From positions 1 to 51,632 of the forward strand of contig NZ_JAGGQU010000041.1 in assembly GCF_018613155.1 (NCBI RefSeq): DNA of 51,632 bases, in the 5' to 3' direction. Positions within the stretch are counted from its first letter, which is position 1. Every line of letters begins with the position of its first letter. The position numbers and the translations under genes are program-made. Shown here piece after piece: positions 41,535 through 50,485 of the stretch. The DNA comes from Bacillus sp. ISL-55. Lineage in GTDB: Bacteria; Bacillota; Bacilli; Bacillales; Cytobacillaceae. A model generated the notes under the pieces. The model did not search any database. It was not told the DNA's origin and saw only the letters and a list, made by a program, of their open reading frames with translations.

Positions 41535-41631
41535 TTCTTTTTAAAAAAACTTCATTTCCGTGAAACTCTCTCAGCTTATAATCGTATACATTTATTAGAA
41601 ATAAATATGTAAAAACAGGGAGGCAAAGGGT

Positions 41632-42402
41632 ATGTCATTTTTTAATAAGGTTTTTGCCAGTGTGGGGATAGGTGCAGCTAAGGTTGATACGAAGCTGGAA
41701 AAAGACAGAGTGATGCCAGGAGAAGAAGTGCGTGGGATTGTGGAAATTCGCGGGGGGAGCACAGAGCAGAATATCGATGACATCTATTTGAGTATACATA
41801 CAACGTATATAAGAGAAGCAGATGATAAAAAGTATACTGCCACCGCCCAAATTGATCGTTTCAAACTTACACAGTCATTCTTAATCAAAGAGAATGAAAC
41901 GAAGGAAATTCCATTCACTTTCAGGCTTCCATTAGAAATGCCATTATCGATGGGCAGGACGAAGGTTTGGGTGTCAACAGGGCTTGATATCAAAAACGCC
42001 GTTGATCCAAGCGATAAGGATTATTTGACAGTAGTGCCCAACCAGTTGATGCATGGAGTATTTAACGCAATCAGTGACCTTGGTTTCCGGCTGAGGGAAG
42101 CTGAGTGTGAGCAAGCGCCAAGACATCTCCGGAGAAATATGCCGTTTGTCCAGGAGTTTGAATTCGTCCCGGCATCAGGTTCATTTAGAGGACGACTGGA
42201 CGAACTAGAGGTAATCTTCTATCCGAACAGCGAGAACGAAATTGAGGTCTTGATGCAAGTTGACCGCAGGGCCAGGGGACTTGGAGGTTTCTTGTCGGAA
42301 GCGATGGGTACCGATGAAACATACGTAAGATTGAACATCCATGCTTCCGACCTTCCGTCATTGAAGCAGAAGTTACAAAACACAATCGAAAGTTATTGCT
42401 AA
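41632..42402 (+). CDS. spo0M: Sporulation-control protein Spo0M
   Basis: Encodes 256 residues of the Spo0M family (258 in Bacillus subtilis), an arrestin-like two-domain beta-sandwich. The opening FFNKVFASVGIGAAKVDTKLEKD and the PGEEVRGIVEIRGG strand are typical. It modulates early sporulation and cell shape; the mechanism is unsettled. GGGAGGCAAAGGG precedes the ATG. Family C copy 2 lies about 100 bases upstream, and I do not find the SigH promoter known for the Bacillus subtilis gene. Confidence 0.93.
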   Translation: MSFFNKVFASVGIGAAKVDTKLEKDRVMPGEEVRGIVEIRGGSTEQNIDDIYLSIHTTYIREADDKKYTATAQIDRFKLTQSFLIKENETKEIPFTFRLPLEMPLSMGRTKVWVSTGLDIKNAVDPSDKDYLTVVPNQLMHGVFNAISDLGFRLREAECEQAPRHLRRNMPFVQEFEFVPASGSFRGRLDELEVIFYPNSENEIEVLMQVDRRARGLGGFLSEAMGTDETYVRLNIHASDLPSLKQKLQNTIESYC

Positions 42403-42411
42403 TAAGCACGG

Positions 42412-42446
42412 AAAGACGATGAAGCACACTGCTTCATCGTCTTTTT
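42412..42446 (+). terminator. Terminator of spo0M
   Basis: AAAGACGATGAAGCA pairs with TGCTTCATCGTCTTT around CAC, with outer AGCAC/GTGCT and a T run. Confidence 0.9.
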
Positions 42447-42448
42447 GT

Positions 42449-42597
42449 GCTCTTTTCTCAAACTTTGTTGCAATTGAACTGCTTTTCTTCGCAAAGTTGA
42501 CTGTTTTTGGGAGAAAAGAGCATGCAAACTGAATACGACCTACAAAATGGCCTTTTATTACGTAAAAAATCGGTTTTAGGAATTTAACAACAATCTT
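42449..42597 (+). repeat. Dispersed repeat family A, copy 4
   Basis: Starts GCTCTTTTCTCAAACTTTGT and ends GGAATTTAACAACAATC. GCTCTTTTCTC at the start is exactly inverse to GAGAAAAGAGC near 42513-42523, giving a hairpin that copies 1 and 3 keep in imperfect form. Confidence 0.8.
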
Positions 42598-42615
42598 TAC
42601 GATAAAAGTCTTTTA

Positions 42616-42747
42616 TTATCCTTGTTTCTTTCTACCTGTCGCTGAAAATTCTTTGCCGTGAGCTTCCTGTTCTGCAACGATTGCTTCAGGAGGTATATGA
42701 TTGTTTTTCTTTGGTGAATTGATTCGGTTGCGGTGTTTCTTGCCCAT
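42616..42747 (-). CDS. Small basic hydrophilic protein, unknown
   Basis: Encodes 43 residues (MGKKHRNRINSPKKNNHIPP at the start, EFSATGRKKQG at the end). AAGGTGATG lies upstream of the ATG on the minus strand. The composition recalls small spore-associated bacillary peptides, but no family is recognised. Divergent from deoD. Confidence 0.6.
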   Translation of the reverse strand: MGKKHRNRINSPKKNNHIPPEAIVAEQEAHGKEFSATGRKKQG

Positions 42748-42929
42748 TGCTTCATCACCTTCTCTTTCGTTTTTTATATAACAGGGGAACGGGATTTTTT
42801 CTTTCAGCTTTGGTAAAGCTATTTTTAGCTTGCCCGTTTATAAAATTGTCATGAAACTGAAGATTTTCCTGCTTAACTATATTGTGGTATAGTTTTGAGG
42901 TAGCAACCTATAGGATGGAGGATTATTGA

Positions 42930-43634
42930 ATGAGTGTACATATTGGTGCTAAAGAAAATGAAATCGCAGAAACGGTATTGCTTCCTGGGGATCCATTAAG
43001 AGCAAAATACATTGCAGAAACATTCCTGGAGGATGCAAAGTTATATAATGAAGTCCGAAATATGTTTGGCTACACAGGCACATATAAAGGCAAAAGAATT
43101 TCTGTTCAGGGAACAGGAATGGGTGTACCGTCCATTTCAATTTATATTAATGAATTGATGAATAGCTATAATGTCCAAAACTTGATTCGTGTTGGTACTT
43201 GCGGAGCAATCCAGAAGGACGTTAAAGTCCGTGACGTGATCCTGGCAATGACTTCTTCAACTGACTCTCAAATGAACCGACTTACATTCGGCGGAGTGGA
43301 CTTTGCTCCAACAGCGAACTTTGACTTATTGTATAAGGCGTATAATTCAGGCCTTGAAAAAGGTTTGAACCTTAAAGTTGGTAACGTATTCACTGCAGAC
43401 CAGTTCTACAACGATAATGCAGAATTGGAAAAATGGGCAAAGTACCAGATTCTGGCGGTCGAAATGGAAACAACAGCTCTCTATACTCTTGCTGCAAAAT
43501 ACGATCGCAAAGCCCTTTCAATCCTTACGGTCAGCGACCATATCCTGACTGGAGAAGAAACTACTTCAGAGGAGCGCCAAACTACATTCAACGACATGAT
43601 TGAAGTTGCACTGGAAGCAGCGATCAAAGAATAA
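42930..43634 (+). CDS. deoD: Purine nucleoside phosphorylase
   Basis: Encodes 234 residues of the hexameric DeoD class, which splits purine (deoxy)nucleosides to base and sugar-1-phosphate. [15 protein letters not shown], the phosphate-binding RVGTCGAIQ and [12 protein letters not shown] with the ribose-binding Glu are present, as is the catalytic aspartate in [15 protein letters not shown] precedes the ATG. Monocistronic with terminator; next to yodJ as in Bacillus subtilis. Confidence 0.96.
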   Translation: MSVHIGAKENEIAETVLLPGDPLRAKYIAETFLEDAKLYNEVRNMFGYTGTYKGKRISVQGTGMGVPSISIYINELMNSYNVQNLIRVGTCGAIQKDVKVRDVILAMTSSTDSQMNRLTFGGVDFAPTANFDLLYKAYNSGLEKGLNLKVGNVFTADQFYNDNAELEKWAKYQILAVEMETTALYTLAAKYDRKALSILTVSDHILTGEETTSEERQTTFNDMIEVALEAAIKE

Positions 43635-43640
43635 GTATTG

Positions 43641-43670
43641 AAAACCCTTTCCTTTGAGGAAAGGGTTTTT
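43641..43670 (+). terminator. Terminator of deoD
   Basis: AAAACCCTTTCC pairs perfectly with GGAAAGGGTTTT around TTTGA, with T run. Confidence 0.9.
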
Positions 43671-43680
43671 ACATGGAGAT

Positions 43681-43888
43681 AATGGACATTTTGAAGGCAG
43701 TGGAAAGCCAAAATGCCTAAGAACCAGTGCTTAATGGACAATTCAAGCCCAGAGAGAGGCCAAAATGTCTAAGAACCAGTGCTTAATGGACATTTTAAGC
43801 CCAGAGAGAAGTCAAAATGTCCAAGAACCAGTGTTTAATGGACATTTCAAGCGCAAAGAGAAGCCCAAATGTCTAAGAACCAATTCTG
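43681..43888. repeat. Tandem array 2: four 52-bp units with inverted repeats
   Basis: Units start at 43681, 43733, 43785 and 43837, exactly 52 bp apart. Each has arm TGGACATTTT (or variant), a 17-base purine-rich loop (for example AAGCCCAGAGAGAAG), inverse arm AAAATGTCCA and a linker containing AGAACCAGTG. Unit 3 has perfect arms; the others carry one to three changes. Sequence is unrelated to array 1, yet unit length and plan are the same. It lies between deoD and the yodJ-like gene. Confidence 0.92.
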
Positions 43889-44018
43889 ATGAGTTTGCAT
43901 GTTCACAAAACAGGCATAATGATTAACAAGAATAATGGGAAAAAAGGCCATTCGAAAGTTTGCCGAAAAATGTTAGAATGGTCTTATTGTCTTAAAATGT
44001 TGAAGATTGGTGGACTAA

Positions 44019-44867
44019 ATGAAAAAACTATTGCTGATAATCGCATTGCCGATATTATTGACAGGATGCTCACAGGTAGAGCCGTATCTTGAGAAAATCC
44101 CATATTTGGGAGATAAATTAGTTGGACAAGATGAGCAGGAAGATCAGCCGGCTGAGGTTGAAGAATCTAAACAAAATTCGGAAAACCCTGCTCAGGTTGA
44201 GGACAAGCCAGCAGACGACGAATTGACACTTGAAGCAGCCTATTTCAATGTCATCCAGGATGCAGACGGAAAGAATGTCATCCAGAATCCGCAGAACACG
44301 ATGTCACTTGTTAACAAAATTTTCGGGCTGCCAGATAACTATATTCCAGCAGATCTAGTTCGCCCGAATGTTCCCTTCTCTTTTGGAGATGCGAAACTTG
44401 AAAAGAGCCTGATGAGGGCAGAAGCTGCAGAAGCTCTGGAAAAAATGTTTGTCGGTGCCAGGAACGATGGAATTGAACTCGCTGCTGTTTCCGGTTACCG
44501 ATCATATGGACGCCAGGAAACTCTTTTCAATGCTGAAGTGAACAAAGTTGGCGAAGAAAAAGCACTTCAGGCAGTTGCCAGACCTGGAAGCAGTGAACAT
44601 CAAACAGGATTGACAATGGACATCTCGAGCAAGACAAACAATTTTAATCTCAATGAACAATTCGGTTCAACGAAAGAGGGGGTGTGGCTTGCCCACAATG
44701 CCCATAAATACGGGTTTATCCTCAGATACCCCAGGGGTAAAGAAGGTATAACAGGCTATATGTATGAACCATGGCATTTCAGGTATGTGGGCATCAAGGC
44801 TGCAACTGAAATTTACGAAAACGAATGGACACTGGAAGAGTACTTTGAGAACGTGAAGAAAATATAG
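44019..44867 (+). CDS. yodJ: LD/DD-carboxypeptidase lipoprotein, M15B (LdcB/VanY, YodJ-like)
   Basis: Encodes 282 residues: lipoprotein signal ending LLTGC (C17), a Glu/Gln-rich linker (about 35-70) and an M15B zinc peptidase domain with SSEHQTGLTMDIS (zinc His and Asp) and EPWHFRYVG (catalytic Glu/zinc His). Such enzymes trim the terminal D-Ala of peptidoglycan stem peptides outside the membrane. Length and domain order match Bacillus YodJ. No VanRS-like regulators are near, so housekeeping wall trimming is more likely than glycopeptide resistance. Confidence 0.9.
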   Translation: MKKLLLIIALPILLTGCSQVEPYLEKIPYLGDKLVGQDEQEDQPAEVEESKQNSENPAQVEDKPADDELTLEAAYFNVIQDADGKNVIQNPQNTMSLVNKIFGLPDNYIPADLVRPNVPFSFGDAKLEKSLMRAEAAEALEKMFVGARNDGIELAAVSGYRSYGRQETLFNAEVNKVGEEKALQAVARPGSSEHQTGLTMDISSKTNNFNLNEQFGSTKEGVWLAHNAHKYGFILRYPRGKEGITGYMYEPWHFRYVGIKAATEIYENEWTLEEYFENVKKI

Positions 44868-44870
44868 GAG

Positions 44871-44899
44871 AAGCCTGGCTGTCAGATGCCAGGCTTTTT
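44871..44899 (+). terminator. Terminator of yodJ-like gene
   Basis: AAGCCTGGC pairs perfectly with GCCAGGCTT around TGTCAGAT, followed by a T run. Confidence 0.85.
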
Positions 44900-45013
44900 G
44901 TAAATAATCTTACTATCCTGCCTCACAAAAATTCAGTAAGCAATAAATGTGACATTTTTAACTGCGGTATTCACAATTAAGGGTACAATAAAAAAATATA
45001 CACAACTTTACGG

Positions 45014-45043
45014 TTGCAAAATATACTATACATGGGTATAGTA
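45014..45043 (+). promoter_or_regulatory. copA promoter with copper-repressor-like dyad
   Basis: TTGCAA (45014-45019), 17 bases, TATAGT (45037-45042). The dyad TACTATAC-ATGG-GTATAGTA (45024-45043) covers the spacer and -10. The normal 17-base spacer suits a CsoR-type repressor better than a MerR-type activator, which needs 19-20. Neither regulator gene is in the window. Confidence 0.6.
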
Positions 45044-45090
45044 ATTGGTGTAGAGGGAATGAAAACTTCGATTGAAACGGGGTGTAAAAA

Positions 45091-47487
45091 ATGAAAGAAC
45101 AAATGACTGTCGATATCACGGGAATGACTTGTGCCTCCTGTTCTACAAGGATTGAGAAAGTCCTCAATAAGATGGAAGGCGTCGAAGCAACCGTGAACCT
45201 GGCAATGGAAAATGCCTCAGTCACATATGAATCAGAAAAAATTAAACCTGACGATATATTCAATAAAATTAATGACCTGGGGTACGGTGTCAGAAACGAA
45301 AAGATGGATTTAGATGTTTTCGGCATGACGTGTGCAGCCTGTTCAACAAGGATTGAAAAGGTTCTAAATAAAATGGACGGAATGGTTTCAGCAACCGTGA
45401 ACCTTGCAACAGAGTCTGCTTCAGTTGAGTTTAATAGTGCTGTCCTTTCAGCCGATAAAATCATCTCGAAAATCCAGGATCTGGGTTATGATGGCAAAGA
45501 AAAAGTACAGCGGGAAGCAAAGGCTCAGCAAAAAGAAGAAGAAATCAATGCAAAGAAACGGAAGTTATTTATATCAATCCTTTTATCCCTTCCGCTTCTA
45601 TATACAATGATAGGCCACGCTCCATGGGATACGGGACTGCCGATGCCGCATTTGTTGATGAATCCGTGGTTCCAGCTTTTATTGGCCACACCGGTACAAT
45701 TCTGGATCGGCGGGCAATTTTATGTAGGTGCCTATAAGTCGCTAAAGAACAAGAGTGCGAATATGGATGTCCTGGTAGCTCTTGGTACATCGGCCGCGTA
45801 TTTCTATAGTCTGGCAGAAGCTATTAAAACAATTGGCAATCCAAATTATATGCCGCATTTATATTTTGAAACAAGTACTGTCCTGATTACTTTGATCCTT
45901 GTTGGGAAATTGTTTGAGGCACTCGCCAAAGGACGTACAACTGAAGCAATCTCCAAGCTTCTCAGCCTTCAGGCAAAAGAAGCGACTGTCATTCGGGATG
46001 GTGAGGAGATTAGAATCCCGATTGAAGAAGTTAAAGTAAATGATACCATCATCGTTAAACCAGGAGAGAAGATTCCGGTCGATGGCAAGGTCGTATCTGG
46101 CCAATCAGCTGTTGATGAAGCGATGATCACCGGGGAATCAATCCCAGTTGAGAAATCAGCTGGCGATTCTTTGATCGGTGCTACAATCAATAAGAATGGC
46201 ACTTTGACGATGACTGCGACAAAAGTTGGCAAAGATACGGCGCTTGCAGGAATTATTAAAGTGGTTGAGGACGCGCAAGGAAGCAAGGCGCCAATCCAGC
46301 GTGTGGCAGATCAGATATCCGGGATTTTCGTTCCGATTGTTGTCGCAATAGCAATCGTTACTTTCCTTGTCTGGTACTTTGTCATCACACCTGGCGACTT
46401 TGCGTCAGCTCTCGAAACAGCTATTGCCGTGCTTGTTATTGCCTGCCCTTGCGCCCTTGGTCTCGCAACCCCAACTTCCATCATGGTCGGAACAGGAAAA
46501 GGCGCAGAAAATGGGATTCTTTTTAAAGGTGGAGAGCACTTAGAAGCTACACACAAAATCAATGCTATTGTTCTTGATAAAACGGGAACAATTACTAAAG
46601 GGAAACCAAGTGTAACCGACCTTGAGATTTTTGGTGACGAAGAAAAGGTACTGAAATATTTGGTATCTGCTGAAAAAGCATCCGAGCATCCTCTTGCTGA
46701 AGCCATTGTGGAATACGGCAACGCAAAAAATATAGAGGTATTACCTATGGATGAGTTCGCTGCAATACCTGGCCACGGAATTGAAGCAACCATCAGTGGT
46801 GAGAAAGTATTTGTTGGTACCAGAAAGCTCATGGGTAAAGAGGGTATCGAATTCGCTCGATATGAAGAAAAGCTCGAGCGACTTGAGACTGAAGGCAAGA
46901 CTGCGATGATGATTGCGATCAACGATAAGGTGAATGGTATTGTCGCGGTTGCTGATACTGTCAAGGAAACAGCGAAAACCGCGATTGAAGAACTCAAATC
47001 CATGGGTATTGAAGTGTATATGCTTACTGGTGACAATACGCGCACTGCTAAAGCAATTGCAGCCCAGGTTGGTGTAGAAAACGTAATAGCGGAAGTTCTT
47101 CCTGAAGAAAAAGCGAACCATGTAAAAGAACTTCAGTTAAAAGGCAAGAAAGTTGCGATGGTTGGGGACGGAATCAATGACGCGCCTGCCCTTGCGCTTG
47201 CTGATATTGGAATAGCAATAGGAACAGGGACAGACGTTGCCATTGAGGCTGCTGACGTCACCATTCTTGGCGGTGAATTGACCCTGATTCCAAAAGCGAT
47301 ATCATTAAGTAAAAAAACGATGCAAAACATCCGCCAAAACTTATTCTGGGCTCTCGCTTACAACTCAGCGGGTATCCCGATTGCGGCAATGGGTCTGCTG
47401 GCTCCATGGGTGGCTGGTGCAGCAATGGCATTCAGTTCAGTTTCTGTAGTGACTAACTCCCTTCGTTTGAAGCGGATTAAGTTATAA
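45091..47487 (+). CDS. copA: Copper-exporting P1B-type ATPase CopA
   Basis: Encodes 798 residues: two N-terminal heavy-metal domains (GMTCASC at about 10-16 and GMTCAAC about 75 residues later), eight predicted membrane helices, the actuator ITGES, the transport motif CPC in IACPCALG, the phosphorylated aspartate in DKTGT, and [10 protein letters not shown]. The CPC plus C-terminal [10 protein letters not shown] signature denotes Cu(I) export. The gene follows a dyad-bearing promoter and is followed 26 bases on by copZ. In Bacillus subtilis the order is copZ-copA. Confidence 0.96.
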   Translation: MKEQMTVDITGMTCASCSTRIEKVLNKMEGVEATVNLAMENASVTYESEKIKPDDIFNKINDLGYGVRNEKMDLDVFGMTCAACSTRIEKVLNKMDGMVSATVNLATESASVEFNSAVLSADKIISKIQDLGYDGKEKVQREAKAQQKEEEINAKKRKLFISILLSLPLLYTMIGHAPWDTGLPMPHLLMNPWFQLLLATPVQFWIGGQFYVGAYKSLKNKSANMDVLVALGTSAAYFYSLAEAIKTIGNPNYMPHLYFETSTVLITLILVGKLFEALAKGRTTEAISKLLSLQAKEATVIRDGEEIRIPIEEVKVNDTIIVKPGEKIPVDGKVVSGQSAVDEAMITGESIPVEKSAGDSLIGATINKNGTLTMTATKVGKDTALAGIIKVVEDAQGSKAPIQRVADQISGIFVPIVVAIAIVTFLVWYFVITPGDFASALETAIAVLVIACPCALGLATPTSIMVGTGKGAENGILFKGGEHLEATHKINAIVLDKTGTITKGKPSVTDLEIFGDEEKVLKYLVSAEKASEHPLAEAIVEYGNAKNIEVLPMDEFAAIPGHGIEATISGEKVFVGTRKLMGKEGIEFARYEEKLERLETEGKTAMMIAINDKVNGIVAVADTVKETAKTAIEELKSMGIEVYMLTGDNTRTAKAIAAQVGVENVIAEVLPEEKANHVKELQLKGKKVAMVGDGINDAPALALADIGIAIGTGTDVAIEAADVTILGGELTLIPKAISLSKKTMQNIRQNLFWALAYNSAGIPIAAMGLLAPWVAGAAMAFSSVSVVTNSLRLKRIKL

Positions 47488-47513
47488 ATTAAAAAAAGAG
47501 AGGAAGATTTTAA

Positions 47514-47720
47514 ATGGAGAAAACAACTTTAAATGTATCAGGAATGACTTGCGGACACTGTGAAAAGGCAGTTAAGAACGCTTTGATGGGAGTAGACGGA
47601 GTGGCTAGCGTCGTCGTTTCCCTTTCAGAAGGAAAAGCTGAAGTAGAATATGATGCTTCAAAAGCAGAAGTAAGCAAAATGAAGACAGCAGTAGAAGATC
47701 AAGGATATGATGTAGAATAG
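47514..47720 (+). CDS. copZ: Copper chaperone CopZ
   Basis: Encodes 68 residues, a single heavy-metal-associated domain with the Cu(I) site GMTCGHC. It carries Cu(I) to the N-terminal domains of CopA. GAGAGGAAG precedes the ATG, and it shares the copA transcript, ending at a strong terminator. Confidence 0.95.
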   Translation: MEKTTLNVSGMTCGHCEKAVKNALMGVDGVASVVVSLSEGKAEVEYDASKAEVSKMKTAVEDQGYDVE

Positions 47721-47727
47721 AATCTCA

Positions 47728-47758
47728 AAGCAGCGGTGATGAACCGCTGCTTTTTTTT
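47728..47758 (+). terminator. Terminator of copA-copZ
   Basis: AGCAGCGGT pairs perfectly with ACCGCTGCT around GATGA, followed by eight T. Confidence 0.92.
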
Positions 47759-47904
47759 GCGAAATCGTCCACCATGGATTTGTAGAGCTGACCAAGGCGA
47801 TATCGCTATTCTGAAGCAGTACCTATTTTTCTGTTAATTTTACAGTAAAAATGTTATCCTAATCATTAAGGATTTTAAGCTTGATTGGAAAGTGGTGAAA
47901 AGGG

Positions 47905-49407
47905 TTGGATCAACAAAATATGAATGAAGAAAACAAAGAAGAGCTAAAGGGTCAAGAAAAACCAGCAGAAGCTGAGGCTAAAAATAGTTTTCTTCGGATA
48001 AAGAAGTTCCACTTTGCAATGCTGTTGTTTTTTCTAGTCTTTTTAACAGCGGGAATCACTACCTTTGCGCTTGCTTTCGGCGAAGACAAGCCGGCAGTGC
48101 AGGTAATTAGAGAAAGAGAAGAATTTGCAAAGCTATACGACGCATATGATACTTTGAAAAATGACTATTTCCAGGAAGTTGATCAGGAAAAGCTAATAAA
48201 TGGTGCGATTGATGGAATGCTTGAATCATTGGACGATCCATATTCGGATTATATGAGCCAGGAAGACGCAAAGAATTTCCATCAGAGCCTGTCGTCTTCA
48301 TTTGAGGGAATTGGGGCAGAAATTCAGGAGAGAGATGGTTTCATTTTTATCGTCACTCCACTGAAAGGTTCCCCTGCGGAAAAAGCAGGCCTTCAACCAG
48401 AAGATAAAATCATGTCAGTGGATGGAAAAAGTCTTCAGGGCATGAGTACGACTGAAGCAGTTGCTCTTATTAGAGGAGAAAAGGGTACGGACGTAAAGCT
48501 GTCAATTCTTCGCCAGGGTGGAGAAAAACCGGTTGACGTCACAATAACCCGAGACACAATACCGATTGAAACGGTATATGGTGAGATGCTGGACGGAGGA
48601 ATTGCAAAAGTCCAGATAACCAATTTCTCGCAAAACACTGCAAATGAGCTAGTAAATATTTTGAATGACCTCCAGAAACAAGGCATGAAAGGCCTCGTAC
48701 TGGATCTTCGTCAAAATCCAGGCGGGCTCCTGGATCAGGCAATCAAAATATCCAGTCTCTTTGTGCCTGAAGGGGAAATACTCTTCCAGGTGGAAGACCG
48801 TGAAGGCAATGTAGAGAAATATGCATCAGAGAACGAAAATAATAATAACCTTCCTTTAGTTGTCATCATTGATAAGGGGAGTGCGAGTGCATCCGAAATC
48901 CTTGCAGGAGCAGTCAGTGAATCAGCCGGAGTTCCTCTTGTTGGCGAAAAGTCATTCGGAAAAGGCACAGTCCAGAGAGCGGAGGATTTTTCAGACGGAT
49001 CGAATATGAAGTTCACGACAGAAAAATGGTTGACTCCTAAAGGCAATTGGATTCATAAGAAAGGCATTAAGCCGGACCATGAAGTCCCAATGCCTGAATA
49101 TGCTTCATTACCTTTCATCGATCCGGAAACCGAATTAAAGGTATCGACAGCTTCTGAACAAGTCAGGGCTGCACAAAAGATGCTAAAAGCTCTAGGGTTT
49201 GAACCAGGCCGAGAGGATGGTTTCTACGATGAAAAGACTAAGGAAGCTGTCATTGAATTCCAAAAATCAAAAGAACTTGAAGAAACAGGCATTCTTAAAG
49301 GAAGCTCAACTATCGAATTAATGAATGCTCTGCGCGAACAGATCAAGTATGACGATCCACAAGTACAGAAAGCAATAGAAGTGTTAAAACAGGAAATGAA
49401 TAAATAA
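47905..49407 (+). CDS. ctpA: Carboxyl-terminal processing protease CtpA (S41)
   Basis: Encodes about 500 residues: a charged cytosolic start (1-34), one membrane helix (about 37-59), an extracellular S41 domain with inserted PDZ (about 115-200), catalytic serine in KGSASASEIL and lysine in GKSFGKGTVQ region, and a C-terminal peptidoglycan-binding domain (about 405-470, AAQKMLKALGFEPGREDGFY). It degrades or trims exported proteins at the membrane-wall interface. TTG 47905 is used because GTGGTGAA lies upstream; ATG 47920 is the alternative. The C-terminal wall-binding domain matches Bacillus CtpA. Confidence 0.9.
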   Translation: MDQQNMNEENKEELKGQEKPAEAEAKNSFLRIKKFHFAMLLFFLVFLTAGITTFALAFGEDKPAVQVIREREEFAKLYDAYDTLKNDYFQEVDQEKLINGAIDGMLESLDDPYSDYMSQEDAKNFHQSLSSSFEGIGAEIQERDGFIFIVTPLKGSPAEKAGLQPEDKIMSVDGKSLQGMSTTEAVALIRGEKGTDVKLSILRQGGEKPVDVTITRDTIPIETVYGEMLDGGIAKVQITNFSQNTANELVNILNDLQKQGMKGLVLDLRQNPGGLLDQAIKISSLFVPEGEILFQVEDREGNVEKYASENENNNNLPLVVIIDKGSASASEILAGAVSESAGVPLVGEKSFGKGTVQRAEDFSDGSNMKFTTEKWLTPKGNWIHKKGIKPDHEVPMPEYASLPFIDPETELKVSTASEQVRAAQKMLKALGFEPGREDGFYDEKTKEAVIEFQKSKELEETGILKGSSTIELMNALREQIKYDDPQVQKAIEVLKQEMNK

Positions 49408-49411
49408 AAAG

Positions 49412-49438
49412 AATCTCCAGCTTTTGCTGGAGATTTTC
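49412..49438 (+). terminator. Terminator of ctpA
   Basis: AATCTCCAGC pairs perfectly with GCTGGAGATT around TTTT; short T run. Confidence 0.75.
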
Positions 49439-49470
49439 CATATTACATAGGAAAAAAAGGTGATGAGAAC

Positions 49471-50391
49471 ATGAAACAAGCAGAGGTTTATATTTTGTCG
49501 GGTTTCCTGGGTACAGGCAAAACGACGTTGCTTAAGCAAATTTTACAGCATGAAAAAAATAGCGGACGGAACATTGCAGTTATGATGAACGAGCTAGGCA
49601 GTGTTTCGATCGATTCAGATGCAGTTGACACAGATGTTCCTTTAAAGGAGCTGTTGGGAGGTTGTATTTGCTGTACCATCCAGGACAAGCTCGAATCCCA
49701 GCTTCAAGGGTTGTTATTTGATCACGATTTAGATGCCATTTACATAGAGACCACTGGTGCAGCTCATCCTGTAGAAGTTTTGGATGCTGTGCTTTCTCCA
49801 TTGTTTGCAGACAAGCTTGCGGTCAAAGGAATTATTACGACTGTTGATGGCAAACAGTGGCTCAATAGACAGGCATTAGACCCCCAGGTCCATCAGCTTT
49901 TGCTTGAGCAAGTGAAGCATGCTGACCTGATCATCGTCAATAAATCAGATTTGCTCAATGAATCAGAGCAAGCGAAAATCAGCATGGATATCCAAGGCCT
50001 AAATCCTCAGGCTAAATGTATTTTGAGCACCTATTCGAAAGTGCCCATTAAACTGCTGGAGGGATTGGCGTATACCGTGAAAGCTAAGAGTGCGGGTGCT
50101 CATGTTCAGGCAGATCTTAGACTAAGCACGTTTGTGCATCAATTCCAGGGTGCTGTCAGCCAGAAAGAATTTGAAGATTTCTTAAGGTCACTGCCGGATT
50201 CCATCTACCGGATTAAAGGATATGTATTATTTGACCATTCTCAATATCCAGACCTATTCCAATATTCATATGGGATGCCATTATATATGAAGGAATATAT
50301 GAAAATGCCGCTCAATCTCGTTTTCATCGGACAGGTAATTGACTGGAGCCAGCTTGAACAACAGCTGAAGGAGTTGGAAATGAAAGTCTGA
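49471..50391 (+). CDS. CobW/COG0523 family metal-chaperone GTPase
   Basis: Encodes 306 residues: GTPase domain with Walker A GFLGTGKTT, the metal-binding GCICC (CxCC) motif at about 64-68, ETTGAAHPV and NKSD, then a C-terminal CobW domain. Members insert zinc, cobalt or other metals into client proteins under limitation. AAGGTGATGAG precedes the ATG. No zinc-limitation (Zur) box or cobalamin gene was seen nearby, so the metal is undetermined. Confidence 0.88.
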   Translation: MKQAEVYILSGFLGTGKTTLLKQILQHEKNSGRNIAVMMNELGSVSIDSDAVDTDVPLKELLGGCICCTIQDKLESQLQGLLFDHDLDAIYIETTGAAHPVEVLDAVLSPLFADKLAVKGIITTVDGKQWLNRQALDPQVHQLLLEQVKHADLIIVNKSDLLNESEQAKISMDIQGLNPQAKCILSTYSKVPIKLLEGLAYTVKAKSAGAHVQADLRLSTFVHQFQGAVSQKEFEDFLRSLPDSIYRIKGYVLFDHSQYPDLFQYSYGMPLYMKEYMKMPLNLVFIGQVIDWSQLEQQLKELEMKV

Positions 50392-50458
50392 TTTTAGGGC
50401 TGCTGGGCAATCGATAAAGCAAGAGTGTATTTAGAAAACCATAAAAAAATTTGACTTT

Positions 50459-50482
50459 TGCCCAGCTATGCTGGGTTTTTTG
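50459..50482 (+). terminator. Terminator after CobW gene
   Basis: CCCAGC pairs with GCTGGG around TAT, followed by six T. Confidence 0.75.
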
Positions 50483-50485
50483 CTG

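Noticed and set aside
43681-43888. CRISPR array or coding repeat in array 2
   Set aside because: Loops and linkers are repeated, not unique spacers; 52 is not a multiple of three and no frame stays open.
44019-44867. VanY-type vancomycin resistance determinant
   Set aside because: No vanRS, vanHAX or transfer signs; context and lipoprotein plan match housekeeping YodJ.
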